From assembly GCA_033557465.1 (NCBI GenBank), contig JAWIIG010000038.1, positions 2,790,001 to 2,854,000 of the forward strand: a DNA stretch of 64,000 nucleotides, given 5' to 3'. A program made the position numbers and the translations under genes. The stretch comes from Ichthyophis bannanicus. Lineage: Eukaryota; Chordata; Amphibia; Gymnophiona; Ichthyophiidae. Under the pieces are notes generated by a model that was not told the origin of the DNA, searched no databases, and saw only the letters and a program-made list of their open reading frames with translations. Positions within the stretch are counted from its first letter, which is position 1, and every line of letters starts with the position of its first letter. Positions 52,630 to 63,637 of this stretch are shown piece after piece.

Positions 52630-55485
52630 TACCACTAATCACTTGGATACAGCTACAAATACAAACCACTGCAACACAATCATCATTGAGAACTTGGACC
52701 TAGCCATATGCCTTACCTACAGAGCACCAGACGCACCATCAGACGAACTATCATCAATCCTAGAAGCAATATGTACAGTCAACAACCTACACAAACAACT
52801 TTTTATTCTTGGAGACTTCAATCTCAGATCCACCAGCAGAAAAGAAGCAGAAGCCTTCCTATCAGCGTTGGACTCTCTCCAATTCACCCAACTGATCAAC
52901 ACCCCCACCCACAGTCTTGGAAACTCACCTGACCTAATCTTTGCACCAAACAACTTAAAGAAAGAGAACCTCATCTCAGAGCCATACATCACACCAGTAC
53001 CCTGATCAGATCATCACCTAATAAAGATTAATCTACAAATAACAGACTCAAAAAAGCAAAACAACAACCCACCCTCAACCAGGAGATTCAAAAGCTTCAA
53101 CAAGGAACAGTTCACACAAGCCACGCAACCACTCCTCAATGCCGAGATAACGGATATAGATGAGCAAATCTCCAAATGGAATGACATCATTTCAACTGCC
53201 GCCAAACCACCCGCCCGCAGAACACAACAATCACATAGAACAAAACCCTGCTCCGCTCCATGGTACTCCCAGAATATACGCATAACCAAAAGAGCGCTAA
53301 GACGACTGGAACGCCGCTGGAGACACAACAAATCAGCCTCCCTACAGGAACAATATCAGACAAAACAAACAGAATATAACAACCTCATCAACCTGCAAAT
53401 GAAAGAATACCATACTAACCTTATCCTGAAGTCTACTAACAAACCCCGCGAACTCTACGAAGTTGTAAAGACCCTCACCAAGGAACCCTACAACAAAAAC
53501 GAGCAACAAATAGATCCACAGATCTTCGTTAACCACCTCAAAAGCAAATTCACCGCAACGCACAAGAACAATAACGCGTCTATCAAATACAAGACATCAA
53601 CACCTAAGCAGAGCTGGGACACATTCACCATCTCATCAAACGAACAACTCTCCAAGATCATCACTGACCTCAACACCAGCACCGCCCCTACAGATCCCTG
53701 CCCAGTATCATGGATAAAAGCAACGAAAGAGGACCTGACACAAGTCATCCGGAAAATAGTAGATAACTCTCTCTCCAACGGAACAATGCCAAACGCACTG
53801 AAGCTAGCCACAATACGTCCAATCCCAAAGAAAACCACCTTAGCTAAAACTGACCCCGCCGCCTACAGACCCATATCTAGCTTACCATTCCTATCCAAGA
53901 TCATCGAGAAAACAGTACAACACCAACTCCAACAACACATTGACGTCCACAATCCACTGGACCCCAATCAACACGGCTTCCGACCCGGCCACGGGGTTGA
54001 AACCATACTGATCCAGCTATTCAACAGCTATTCAACAGCCTGTTGAGGACAATCGACAACACCAAAATGGGAGTCATTATGATATTCCTAGACATCTCCT
54101 CAGCATTTGACACTGTCTGCCACACAACACTACTAACCAGACTTCAGGAGGCGGGCCTTCACAGCACCACCCTGAGCTGGTTTACATCCTACCTCACCAA
54201 CAGACAACTACAAGTCAAGTGCGGAACAAAGACTTCACAACCATTCAGTGCCACCCAGGGAGTCCCACAAGGCTCAGCTCTCTCCACCCTACTTTTTACC
54301 ATCTACGTACAAACCATCTGCGCCATCATCAAGGACCACAAGATACAATACACCATATACGCAGATGACATAATGATATTCATACCAATCAATCTGGACA
54401 ACCCAGACTACTCCAACATAGTCAAATGCTTCCAACAATATGGCAACATGGCTTCAGGAAAACAACCTATCAATAAATTACAACAAAACTGAAGCTCTAC
54501 TCATCACCAGAAACCAGACATTCTCACCACCAGCCACCATCATTCTAAACGACACCATCATACCAGTAAGAAATGAAATAAAATACCTAGGTATAATGCT
54601 CGACAAGGACCTTAACTTCCAATCCCACATCGCAAAAATAACAAAGAGCGCTTACATCAAAATGAGGACAGTCAGAAGGCTCAAACCCATCCTCGCACAT
54701 GAACATTTCCGAACAGTCTGTCAAGCCATCATCACCCCAAACCTGGACTACTGTAATCACATATACCAGAGGCTACCAAAAAATACAATAAAACCACTAC
54801 AGCTAGCACAAAACACTGCCGCACGACTCATAACAGATTGCACAAATCACGACCACATCACTCCCATACTGTACCACCTACACTGGCTCCCAATCAGCTC
54901 TCGAGTCCAATTCAAGGTACTCTTACACATCTTCAAAATAATACACAACCTCTCAGCCGACAGCCTACAACCACTCATAAAAAACGATGACAACAAGAGA
55001 CCAAGAAGAAAAGGAACCTCAGACACCATCAGAACACCAAAAGAGATTGCCAGAACAAGGCAAACCACATCAAGGAGGGCACTCTCCCTAGCAGCGCCCG
55101 CTATATGGAACTCCCAACCAGACCACATAAGAACAACCAAGAACATCAAGGACTTCAGAAAACTTCTCAAAACTGCTCTATTCACAGAACATTTCAAGGA
55201 CCTCACATAACAGCTTTTACTTACCATCTCCAAGTCATTACAGGATCACGGTCCTAACGCGCCCCAAACGGCCTCTTAATTGTATATATGTATATTGCTC
55301 ATTATGTAAATAGCTCACCGATTTAATCAAACACACTACACCACACACCACTCACCACTCTTCTCAGCTCAACCCACTGCATGCTACAGACCACACACTA
55401 TTATTGATTGTTTGATGTGCCAAAACCGCCTTGATTTAATGATAAGGTGGTATACTAAATCCCTCTAAATAAATAAATAAATACA
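52630..55485 (+). pseudogene. L2-type LINE, best preserved copy in the window
   Basis: 5' truncated inside the endonuclease. Blocks: LAICLTYRAPDAPSDE, QLFILGDFNLRSTSR, GNSPDLIFAPNNL, then SDHHLIKINL with TGA (53003-53005) where Trp is expected. RT: AYRPISSLPFLSKIIEKTV, NQHGFRPGHGVETILI, MIFLDISSAFDTVCH, GVPQGSALSTLLFTIYV, TIYADDIMIF (54358-54369), NEIKYLGIMLDKDLNFQSH. C-terminus: ARLITDCTNHDHI, ALSLAAPAIWNSQPDHIR, stop at 55210. A perfect 11 bp tandem duplication at 54014-54035 and an indel near 54440 break the frame. The 3' end is GATAAGGTGGTATACTAAAT with an AAATA tail. Confidence 0.93.
54014..54035. repeat. 11 bp tandem duplication that frameshifts the L2 RT
   Basis: CAGCTATTCAA occurs twice in a row. 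Reading past one copy restores the normal frame from ETILIQLFNS into LLRTIDNTK. Confidence 0.9.
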
Positions 55486-55604
55486 AGGCATATGCAATGC
55501 TGTACATACAGATGTAAGAGAGAGTCCCTGCTCATCAGAGCTTACAATCTAAAACAAGATGAATATCACAAAACTGGGATGAGGATATGGTAAGATAAGT
55601 TAGA
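55486..55604. other. Short spacer after the L2 tail
   Basis: No feature recognised in these 120 bases. Confidence 0.4.
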
Positions 55605-55902
55605 AGCACAAGTATAAATAGGTCAGCCAGAACTCTGTGATTCTCAGTCTTGAAGCACTACCAAAAGGGACTGCTGTAGCTGGAAACAGATATGCATTTG
55701 TATTTATCTTCTGGAATATATTCTGAATCTTGGGGAAAAGGGAATTCTTTGGGTTAAAGCTGATAAATCTGTGTATTTTAGAATTCAGTGTTTTTGCTGA
55801 GTCAGTTGGATCTTAGTACCACCAGAGAGCTTTTTAATTTAAATCAAATCAAAGTATAGCTTAGCATACAAGTACAATAAATAATCTTTGTAGAAAGAAA
55901 TA
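55605..55902. repeat. Direct repeat flanking DIRS E, left copy
   Basis: Shares CAAGTATAAATAGGTCAG, AAAGGGACTGCTGTAGCTGG, TTTATCTTCTGGA, AGCTGATAAATCTGTG, TTAGAATTCAGTG and AAATCAAATCA in the same order with 59970-60255. Similarity looks like about 80-85 percent by eye. Confidence 0.85.
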
Positions 55903-56171
55903 GAGTAGTTACTCACCTGTAACAGGTGTTCTCCAGGAGCAGCAGGAATCAGTCCTCACTTATGGGTGTCATCGACGCCGATGAAGCCCCAGCGAAGCAT
56001 TTCCCCAGCTTTCCATGAAAGCCTTTGGGAATGCTGGCACGCATGCGCGGTTCCCTTCCCGCCTAAAGGTGCCATCTTACCTCAGTCAAATGACATAGCT
56101 AAGAACAGCACACAAAAATGTAAAAATTAAACTATGTACAACTGCAACTCCAAGGGGAGGAGGGAGGGTAG

Positions 56172-56268
56172 TGAGGACTGATTCCTGCTGCTCCTGGAGA
56201 ACACCTGTTACAGGTGAGTAACTACTCTTTCTCCAGGACCAAGCAGGAAGTCATTCCTCACTTATGGG
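56172..56268. repeat. Internal complementary region of DIRS E
   Basis: Contains CTGCTGCTCCTGGAGAACAC, CAGGTGAGTAACTACTCTTT and CTCCAGGACCAAGCAGGAAG, the complement of both ends joined. It keeps E's own variant (CTTATGGG instead of CATATGGG), matching its termini. Confidence 0.93.
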
Positions 56269-56405
56269 TGACTCCCCAGCTCAGGGCTACCAGGAACCCA
56301 GGCTGAACAAGAGAACTCCCTCTAGTCTCAGCAACACAGTAAAGGCTTTGCAAGGACACACCCTCCACAGGTAGCCCAACCAGAGGGCAGGAGGGCAGGA
56401 GTTGC

Positions 56406-57461
56406 CTAGACCTCAAAGAGATTCCGGAGTACTGCTTGGCCAAAAGCACTGTCCCTACGGGACTCCCTCTCCAGACAGTAGTGGGCTGCAAATGTCTGGC
56501 TTGAAGACCAAGTAGCAGCCCTGCAGATGTCTTGCAATGGGACAGAGCGGAGGTGAGCCACTGATGCAGCCATTGCCCTCACACGGTGGGCCGTGACCCT
56601 ACCCTGCAAAGGAAGGTCAGCCACCTTGTAAGCCCAGGTGATACAGTCAGCCACCCAGATGGACAAGATACCCTTGGACACAGGCCTCCCCAAGTTATTG
56701 GGGTCAAAAGAAAGGAAGAGCTGAGAAGCCTTCCTGTGACCTTGCGTACGTTCAAGGTAGAAGGATAAGGCCCTCCTACAGTCCAAGGTATGGAGAACTG
56801 TTTCAGCCTGACTTGCATGAGGCCTAGGGAAGAAAGTAGGAAGAACCACCTCCTGGTTGAGGTGGAAAGAGGAGACAACTTTAGGAAGGAACTTAGGGTG
56901 AGTCCTGAGGACCACCCTGTTTTTATAGAACCTGGTGTAAGGTCTATCACAGACCAAGGCCTGAAGCTCACTCACTCTCCTAGCCGAAGTAAGGGCTATC
57001 AGAAAGAGAGTCTTCCAGGAAAGGAAGCGTAGAGGGCAAGTAGCCATAGGCTCAAAAGGTGGGCGAGTCAGCTGCTGTAAGACCACATTCAGCTCCCACT
57101 CAGGAGCAGGAGGACGTATGGGAGGTTTGAGCAGGAGCAAGCCTCTGAGAAACCTAGACACCAAAGGGTGCACAGACAAGGAATTGCCCTCAACTAGGGA
57201 GTGGTGAGCTGCCAAAGCAGAGAGGTGGACCCAAACAGAGTTGGACTTGAGACCCTGATTGGACAAGTGCAGCAGGTACTGAAGCACTACTGACACAGTA
57301 CAGGAGAAAGGATCCTCAGCACGTAGCTGACACCACACAGAGAACCTTTTCCACTTGAGAGCATAGGTCTTCCTAGTGGATTGTTTTCTGGAGGCTAGGA
57401 CAACTTCCTCAACCTCGGGAGGCAGGCCCCAGGGAGCCAACACTACCCTTGCAGCCTCCAT
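56406..57461 (-). CDS. DIRS E tyrosine recombinase, intact
   Basis: From ATG at 57459-57461 the frame is 351 codons with no interruption. Core-binding domain: VEEVVLASRKQSTRKTYALK, WKRFSVWCQLRAE, LLHLSNQGLKSNSVWVHLSA. Catalytic residues all present: Arg162 in TSARRVSELQAL, His292 and Arg295 in VTAHRVRAMAAS, Tyr328 in FAAHYCLERESRRD. The gene overlaps the last codons of the RT-RNase H frame (ends 57443), as usual for DIRS. Such an enzyme would join circular element DNA to chromosomal sites. It is the only D/E/F-group recombinase here without a visible lesion and could act in trans. Confidence 0.92.
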   Translation of the reverse strand: MEAARVVLAPWGLPPEVEEVVLASRKQSTRKTYALKWKRFSVWCQLRAEDPFSCTVSVVLQYLLHLSNQGLKSNSVWVHLSALAAHHSLVEGNSLSVHPLVSRFLRGLLLLKPPIRPPAPEWELNVVLQQLTRPPFEPMATCPLRFLSWKTLFLIALTSARRVSELQALVCDRPYTRFYKNRVVLRTHPKFLPKVVSSFHLNQEVVLPTFFPRPHASQAETVLHTLDCRRALSFYLERTQGHRKASQLFLSFDPNNLGRPVSKGILSIWVADCITWAYKVADLPLQGRVTAHRVRAMAASVAHLRSVPLQDICRAATWSSSQTFAAHYCLERESRRDSAFGQAVLRNLFEV

Positions 57462-58898
57462 GCCATCAGATTGAGAGCTTTGAGATTGGGATGCAGCAAG
57501 GAGCCCTGATCCTGAGAGAGAAGGTCGGGTTGCAATCCCAGAGGCAGATCCACTGCCAGCTGAAGCAGGAGGGGGAACCAAGGCTGCCTTGGCCACCTGG
57601 GAGCTACCAGGAGGACAGAGGCCCTGTCTCGGAGAATCTTGAACAGTGTTCGGGCCACCAGAGGGGTGGGAGGAAACGCATAGAGCAGGCCCTGAGTCCA
57701 GGGAATCAGAAAAGCATCTGCTGCTACTCTCAGAGGATGCGGTTGCCTGGAGCAGATCCTTGGCAGCTGGTTGTTCAGTGGACTGGCAAATAGGTCTATG
57801 GAGGGAAGCCCCCATCTCAAGAAAATCTTTTGAACCACTAAAGGATGTAGCTGCCACTCGTGCGGTTGCAGAATCCTGCTCAATCTGTCGGCCAGGGAAT
57901 TCTCCTGGCCTGGAAGATAGACTGCTTTGAGGAGTATGTTGTGTTTCAGGGCAAAGGAACAGAGGTCCTGGGCCTCCTGGCAAAGGGGCTGGGAACCAGT
58001 TCCGCCCTGTTTGTTTACATAGAACATGGCTACCTGGTTGTCTGTCTGGATCAAGACAGACTGTTGTGTCAGGGAAGCAGAAAAGGCCTTGAGGGCCAAG
58101 CGGATAGCTCTGAGTTCCAGTAGATTGATCTGCTGGGTTGCCTCCCAATGAGACCACAGGCCCTGGGTGCACTTGTCTAGGCAGTGTGCTCCCCAACCCT
58201 GCAGAGAGGCATCGGTGGTCAGTACCACTGAATGAGGTGGGATCTGAAATGGCACCCCCACCAGCAGATTGAGGGGGCGTAACCACAAGTTGAGGGAGGC
58301 CAGGAAACGGTGGGACACTCTGATCCTGTCTCTGAGACTGCCTGAGGCTTGTGAACATTGAGTCCGAAGGCACCACTAGGCAGGTCTCATATTGAGCCTG
58401 GCATTGGGGGTCACCTGCACTGTCGACGCCATGTGGCCCAGAAGCCTGAGACAGAGTCTGGCGGAGACCAGGGACCTGCGCAGAAACTTGCTGGCGAGGT
58501 CCATGAGCCTTTGTGCTCGGTCCACTGGTAAGAAAGCTCTTGCCAGCTGAGAATCCAACCTTGCTCCTATGAACTCCAAGTTCTGGGAGGGGAGCAAAGT
58601 GGACTTTGCGAAGTTGATGACAAAGCCCACCTGCTGGAGCAGTTCTATGGTCCTGTTGGTGGCCTGCTGAACTTCTAGGGAAGTCTGGCCTCTGATGAGC
58701 CAGTCGTCCAGGTAAGGAAACACAAAGATGCCCTGATTTCTCAGGTAGGCTGCCACCACTGCCAGGCACTTGGTAAACACCCTGGGAGCGGAGGTCAGTC
58801 CAAAAGGAAGTACTCTGTACTGATAATGGTTTCCTCCCACAATGAACCTGAGGTACTTTCTGTGGTCTGGATGAATAAGGATGTGAGTGTAAGCATTG
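57443..58898 (-). pseudogene. DIRS E RT-RNase H, 5'-deleted, one nonsense
   Basis: Starts at the deletion joint with NAYTHILIHPDHRKYLRF, so motif A's Asp and everything before it are gone. It keeps VLPFGLTSAPRVFTKC, FVFPYLDDWLIRGQ, NFAKSTLLPSQNLEFIGARL. One TAG near 58374 replaces a codon that is CAG in D. RNase H: LTTDASLQGWGAHCLD, INLLELRAIRLALKAF, VLIQTDNQVAMFYVNKQG, VYLPGQENSLADRLSRIL. The methyltransferase-like end is LPSIDLFASPLNNQLPRI, LLYAFPPTPLVARTLF and VLLVAPRWPRQPWFPLLL. Confidence 0.9.
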
Positions 58899-59382
58899 GT
58901 ACTCGGGGAGGCGAGTCCACGAGGACAACAGGACTTATGTGTCCAGCAGACTCCAGCTCCATGCAAGGAACTTTAGTTGGCTTCTCCTGGTCCACGGGCC
59001 CGGGACGACGGTCGGGGGTCTGAGACCTGGCCCTAGAGGGCTCAGGAACCTCCTCCGACGCCGCCCTCGCGAGCCGCTTCTTCCTCTTACGTTCACGGTC
59101 GGGGGACCCCCTGTCCAAGGAGCTCCGACGCCTCTCGGGATCGGAAACCCGAGATGTCGAGGCCTCAGACGAGGTCCAGGCCCAGGCAGAGGCCGAGTCC
59201 GAGAAAAGCCTTTCACTTTGTTGCTGACGACTTCGGAGGGCCTTGGAAGACATTTTTCCACATGGCCTGCACGTTTTAGAATCGTGGTCCGGGCCAAGGC
59301 ACCGAAGGCAGCAGTCGTGTGTGTCGGTGAGAGACATTATCTTCTTACACCGATCACACTTTTTGAAACTGCTGGAAGCCAT
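58899..59382 (-). pseudogene. DIRS E gag, N-terminal fragment
   Basis: ATG at 59382 (MASSSFKK) starts the zinc block CDRCKKIMSLTDTHDCCLRC, PDHDSKTCRPCGKMS and the Arg/Ser-rich segment with RKRKKRLARAAS. After VVLVDSPPRVP the sequence jumps to RT wording, in a frame different from RT. The conserved C-terminal gag domain is missing. Confidence 0.9.
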
Positions 59383-59796
59383 CGGGGAGAAAAGGGTCCC
59401 CGCGAGGTCAAAGGACCGGCCTTCCAGGGAAAAAGAAAAAGATTTGGCGCGAGCGCCTAGCCACTAAAGGCAAAAACCGAAAAAGGAAAAAAGGGATTCG
59501 ATACCGGTGTACCGAACCCGGCGGGAGGGGAACCGACGTCGAATCTGAGGAAAAAAGCGAAATAACGCCAAGAAAAAACTTCTCTTTTCCGGGAAAAAAA
59601 GGACACACGTCCGATGGGCTTCACGGAAAAAAAGAGACTGAGGTAAGATGGCACCTTTAGGCGGGAAGGGAACCGCACATGCGTGCCAGCATTCCCAAAG
59701 GCTTTCATGGAATGCTGGGGAAATGCTCTGCTGGGGCTTCATCGGCGTCGATGACACCCATAAGTGAGGACTGATTTCCTGCTTGGTCCTGGAGAA

Positions 59797-59969
59797 AAAC
59801 TTGTTTCTAGTGACCTTTACAAAGAGATCTTCCAGTTAGGAGGCAAAAGATCTGTGAAGTTGTCTTAAATAGGTGTTAAAGCCAAGTGACAGATCAAAGG
59901 GGCAATTTGAAAGGCCCCGTCTATCAAACCAAGGGCTGTGTGAAAGTCTTACCAATTTCTTGGGTGATT
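59797..59969. other. Spacer between DIRS E and the right direct repeat
   Basis: 173 bases with no recognised feature and no counterpart next to the left repeat copy that I can see. Confidence 0.4.
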
Positions 59970-60255
59970 ATCTTAGAGGTGCAAGTATAAATAGGTCAGT
60001 CGGAGCCTTGAAGGACTAGCAAAAGGGACAGCTACAGCTGGAAAAAGATCTGCACTTGTAAGTATTTATCTTCTGGACTATACTCTGAATCTTGGGGAAT
60101 AGGGAATTCTTTGCTTTAAAGCTGATAAATCTGTGCACGTTAGAATTCAGTGTTTTGCTGAGTCAGTCAGGTCTTATTACCACCAGAGTTTTTCATTTAA
60201 ATCAAATCAGAGTATAGCTAAGCCTAGACAGTAAAATAGAATAAATAGTCTCTGA
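59970..60255. repeat. Direct repeat flanking DIRS E, right copy
   Basis: Second copy of the 55605-55902 sequence. It lacks about ten bases at several places and has CTTGAAGGACTAGC where the left copy has CTTGAAGCACTACC. Confidence 0.85.
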
Positions 60256-60279
60256 GTAGAATAATCTCCGAGTAAATAT

Positions 60280-60360
60280 ATCTCATGCATATTCATTGGG
60301 GACATCCTGAAAACCCGATTTGTTTGCGGCCCTCCAAAACTGGAGTTGGAGACCCCTGGC
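60280..60360. repeat. Terminal piece of a hAT-like non-autonomous repeat
   Basis: Contains GCATATTCATTGGGGACATC, CTGAAAACCCG, TTGCGGCCCTCC and ends AGTTGGAGACCCCTGG. Read from the right, CCAGGGGTCTCCAACT is like hAT-type termini. The opposite end is not found, so this is a fragment. Confidence 0.5.
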
Positions 60361-60429
60361 CTACAGCACTTGGTTATCTGGATAAATAACTCTGGAAACT
60401 GTCCTCCCTATAATCTGGACTAGAGAAGC

Positions 60430-60839
60430 CAATGGAAGACATAACATACGACTGACATGCAAACATGGGAGCATTTCAGAAAAGACAAAAGAAGGCATGC
60501 CAAAATAAATATAGTAGATTGGTAGCAACAAAGGTGGGTCCAAGGGTGCTGATAGAACTGAAATATGAGATTGCAGACCTACTATTAGTAATCTTTGAAG
60601 TATCATTAAAATCATCTGTAGTACCTGGAGAATAGCTAATGTAATGCCAAATTTTTAAAAATGGTTCTGGAGTGATCCAGGAAACTACAGGCCGGTGAGC
60701 CTGACATCAGTACAGGGCAAAATAGTAGAAAACCATTATAAAAGATGAAATTACTGAACAAAGTTGTAAATGAACATAAACATGTAGATAATCATGGTTT
60801 AATGGCACAAAGTCAATATGGATTTAGACAAGAAAGATA
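60430..60839 (+). pseudogene. CR1-type LINE fragment, interrupted by DIRS F
   Basis: Decayed plus-strand RT N-terminal blocks: LKYEIADLLLVIFEVSLK (with changes), GNYRPVSLTSVQGKIVE and SQYGFRQE at the junction with F. The element should resume beyond F, outside the window. Confidence 0.75.
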
Positions 60840-61101
60840 GGGTAGTTACTCACCTGTAACAGGTGTTCTCCAAGGACAGCAGGAATCAGTCCTCACATAT
60901 GGGTGACGTCGGCGCCGACGGAGCCCTCGTACAGAGGAATTCCCCAGCTTTCAAAGAAAGCCTTTGGGATTGCATCGTGCATGCGTGATCCCCTTCCCGC
61001 CCAAGGGTGCCATCTTGCTCAGTCAGATGACATAGCTAAAAGGATGGCAAAAATGAGAAAAAAGTAATCAAAGGACTGCAACTCCAGGGGAGGAGGGAGG
61101 G

Positions 61102-61190
61102 TCCCTGCTGTCCCTGGAGAACACCTGTTACAAGTGAGTAACTATGCTTTCTCCAGGAACAAGCAGGAAGTCAGTCCTCACATATGGGAC
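61102..61190. repeat. Internal complementary region of DIRS F
   Basis: Contains CCTGGAGAACACCTGTTACA, AGTGAGTAACTATGC and TTTCTCCAGGAACAAGCAGG. The copy is slightly shortened at its left edge relative to D. Confidence 0.88.
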
Positions 61191-61322
61191 TCCCTAGCTA
61201 TAGGCTACCGAGAACCCATAGCTGAAAAAGGCTCCCTCTAGAAGAGCCGCAGCAGCAGTGATAGGATTTTTATCCGAGAACACAACCCCCATGGTAGCCT
61301 GACCCCAAAGAGTCAGAGTTGC

Positions 61323-62370
61323 CTAAACCTCTAATAGGTTACGGAGTACCGCCTGACCGAAAACTCTGTCCCGCCGGGACTCTCTCTCCAGGCAGAAGTG
61401 GGCTGCAAAAGTCAGGCTTGAACAGAACAGAGCGGTGATTAGCCACTGATGCGGTCTTAGCCCTGACCGAGTGGGCCGTGATTCGGCCCTGCAGCTGGAG
61501 GTCAGCTGCCCTGTAAGAGGTCAGCTGCCATGTACGCCCAGGCGATGCAGTCCGCCACCCAGGTGGATAACGTGCGCTTGGAGACAGCGAAACCCAGCTT
61601 ACTAGGGTCATAAGAGACGAAGAGCTGAGATACTCTCCAATGTCCCTGCATACACTCCAGGTAGAAGGCGAGCGCCCTCTTACAGTCCAGGGTATGCAAA
61701 ACCACTTCTGTCCTGCTGGTCTGTGGAAGAAGCTTGGAAGAACCACCTCTTGGTTGAGGTGAAACGAGGAAATCACTTTTGGAAAGAACTTGGGGTGAGT
61801 ACGTAGTACCACCCTGTTTTTATAAAACTGTGTATACGGTCTATCCGATACTAAAGCTTGCAGCTCGCTCGCACGGCAGGCAGACGTGAGTGCCACCAGG
61901 AAGAGTGCTTTCCAGGAAAGGAAGCGGAGATGACAGATGGCCATTGGTTCAAAAGGTGGGCAAGTAAGCTGCTGCAAGACCACATTTAAGTCCCACTCTG
62001 TAGCCGGTGGGCGAATTGGAAGCTTCAATAGTAGGAGGCCTCTGAGGAAGCGGGATACCAAGGGGTGAGCTGAAAGAAGTTTCCCGTCCACTGGAGAGTG
62101 GTTAGCCGATAGCGCTCTCAGGTGGAACCGGACAGAGTTAGACTTGAGGCCTAACTCCAAGAGATGGAGCAAGTACTGCAATACCTGAGGTACTTGACAA
62201 GTGAACGGGTTCTCCTTATTTTGAGGACACCACCCTGCAAATCTACGCCACTTGCACGCATAGAATTTTCTAGTGGATTGCCTCCTAGAGGCCAGCAACA
62301 CCTCCTCAACCTCCTTGGGAAGGAGGAGAGGAGCAAGAACTACCCTCTCAGCAGCCAGGCCATTAAGTGG
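61323..62370 (-). pseudogene. DIRS F tyrosine recombinase, frameshifted
   Basis: N-terminal half: VEEVLLASRRQSTRKFYACK, LLHLLELGLKSNSVRFHLRA; catalytic Arg in TSACRASELQAL. Near 61720 the frame shifts, with LHTLDCKRALAFYLE continuing in a second frame. A short tandem duplication near 61500-61535 (GAGGTCAGCTGCC twice) shifts it again before the HxxR block, read as TAHSVRAKTAS. The Tyr region is out of order: after RSVLFK it passes directly to SPLLPGER, and about 60 bases carrying DICRAATWSS appear to be lost. The stop corresponding to other copies is at 61323. Confidence 0.85.
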
Positions 62371-63637
62371 AGGGATCTGAGATTGGGGTGTAGCAAGGAC
62401 CCCTGTTCCTGGGTCAAGAGGTCGGGCTGCACCCCCAGTGGGAGTGGAGTTTCGACTGCCATTTGAAGGAGAAGAGGAAACCAAGGCCGTCTGGGCCACC
62501 TGGGGGCTACCAGGATGACCGAGGCCTTGTCCTGAAGAATTCTGAACAAAGTGCGTGCAACCAGGGGCGTGGGTGGGAATGCATAGAGAAGGCCCTGTGC
62601 CCATGAGATCAGGAAAGCATCCGCCACCACGCTCAGCGGATGCGGCTGCCTCGAACAGAGCCGGGGCAACTGATGGTTTTGCGGACCAGCAAAGAGATCC
62701 ATGGATGGGAGACCCCAACGGTTGAGGATCCGCTGGGCTACATCCCTGTTCAGTTGCCATTCGTGAGGCTGAAGAAGCCTGCTCAACTTGTCGGCCAGGA
62801 GGTTCTCCTGACCTGGCAGATAAACTGCCTTTAGAGGCATGTGATGTGCCACTGCAAAAGAGCAGAAGTCCAGAGTTTCCTGGCATAGGATACGAGATCC
62901 TGTGCCCCCCTGTTAGTTGATGTGGAACATCGCCACCTGATTGTCTGTCTGTATCAGCACTGACTGATGTGCAAGAAGATGACAGAAGGCTTGAAGAGCT
63001 AGGCGGATTGCTCGAAGTTCTAGCAGATTGATCTGAAGTGCAGCCTCTCGCGAGGACCACAGACCCTGAGTGCAGGAACCTTGGCAATGGGCACCCCAGC
63101 CCAGCAAGGAGGCATCTGTCGTCAGCACTCTGGTGTGAGAGGGAGGTTGGAATGGTACTCCCTGAAGCAAGTTGGGGGGGTGAAGCCACCATTGCAAGGC
63201 TGACACCAGTAGCTTGGAAATTGCTGCTCTGTCTATGAGGCGGCCAGTGGCTTGCATCCACTGGTCTCTGAGGCTCCATTGAGCTGTGCGCATGTGGAAA
63301 CGAGCATATGGAGTCACATGCACCGTGGAGGCCATGTGGCCCAGGAGGCGTAGGAAGACCCTTGCAGAAACCTGAGGTCTGTGCTGGACCTGCTGTACCA
63401 CGTCCAGCAACCGCCTTGCCCTATCCAGCGGTAGGTAAGCCCTTGCCTGAAGTGTGTCCAGTCTTTCCCCTATGAACTCCAAGTTCTGAGAGGGGAGGAA
63501 AGTGGACTTTGTGATTTATAATAAATCCTAGGTGCTGGAGCAGGTGGACTGTGCAAGCGGTGGCCTGCTGTGCCTTCTGTGCCGATTGGCCCCTGATGAG
63601 CCAGTCGTCCAGATATGGAAAGACGTAGACTCCCTGG
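62340..63637 (-). pseudogene. DIRS F RT-RNase H part
   Basis: From the hAT-like junction: FPYLDDWLIRGQSAQKAQQ, then a two-base loss near 63515, NLEFIGERLDTLQARAYLPL, RNase H LTTDASLLGWGAHCQG, INLLELRAIRLALQAF, VLIQTDNQVAMFHIN, one TAA near 62912, VYLPGQENLLADKLSRLL, then the methyltransferase-like end LPSMDLFAGPQNHQLPRL, LLYAFPPTPLVARTLF, VILVAPRWPRRPWFPLLL, stop at 62340. It overlaps the YR frame start. Confidence 0.88.

Larger units (their letters stand above)
55903..59796 (-). mobile_element. DIRS element E, internally deleted
   Basis: Left end GAGTAGTTACTCACCTGTAA, right end CTTGGTCCTGGAGAAA; internal complementary region at 56172-56268. The palindrome in the ends has decayed to ATCGACGCCGAT on the left and ATCGGCGTCGAT on the right. 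It is 3.9 kb against 5.8 kb for D: a deletion joins the middle of gag to RT motif A. YR is intact. It belongs to the D/E/F group. Confidence 0.93.
60840..63637 (-). mobile_element. DIRS element F, left (3') part; interrupted by hAT-like element
   Basis: Left end GGGTAGTTACTCACCTGTAA from 60840 with palindrome CGTCGGCGCCGACG; internal complementary region at 61102-61190. YR and RT-RNase H follow. The RT gene is broken at the YLDD block by the element starting at 63638; gag and the right end lie outside the window. It is inserted in a CR1 fragment. Confidence 0.92.

Noticed and set aside
56406..58928. Single 840-codon frame across RT and YR of DIRS E
   Set aside because: Only its last ~350 codons are the recombinase; the rest is an out-of-frame reading of the RT-RNase H gene.
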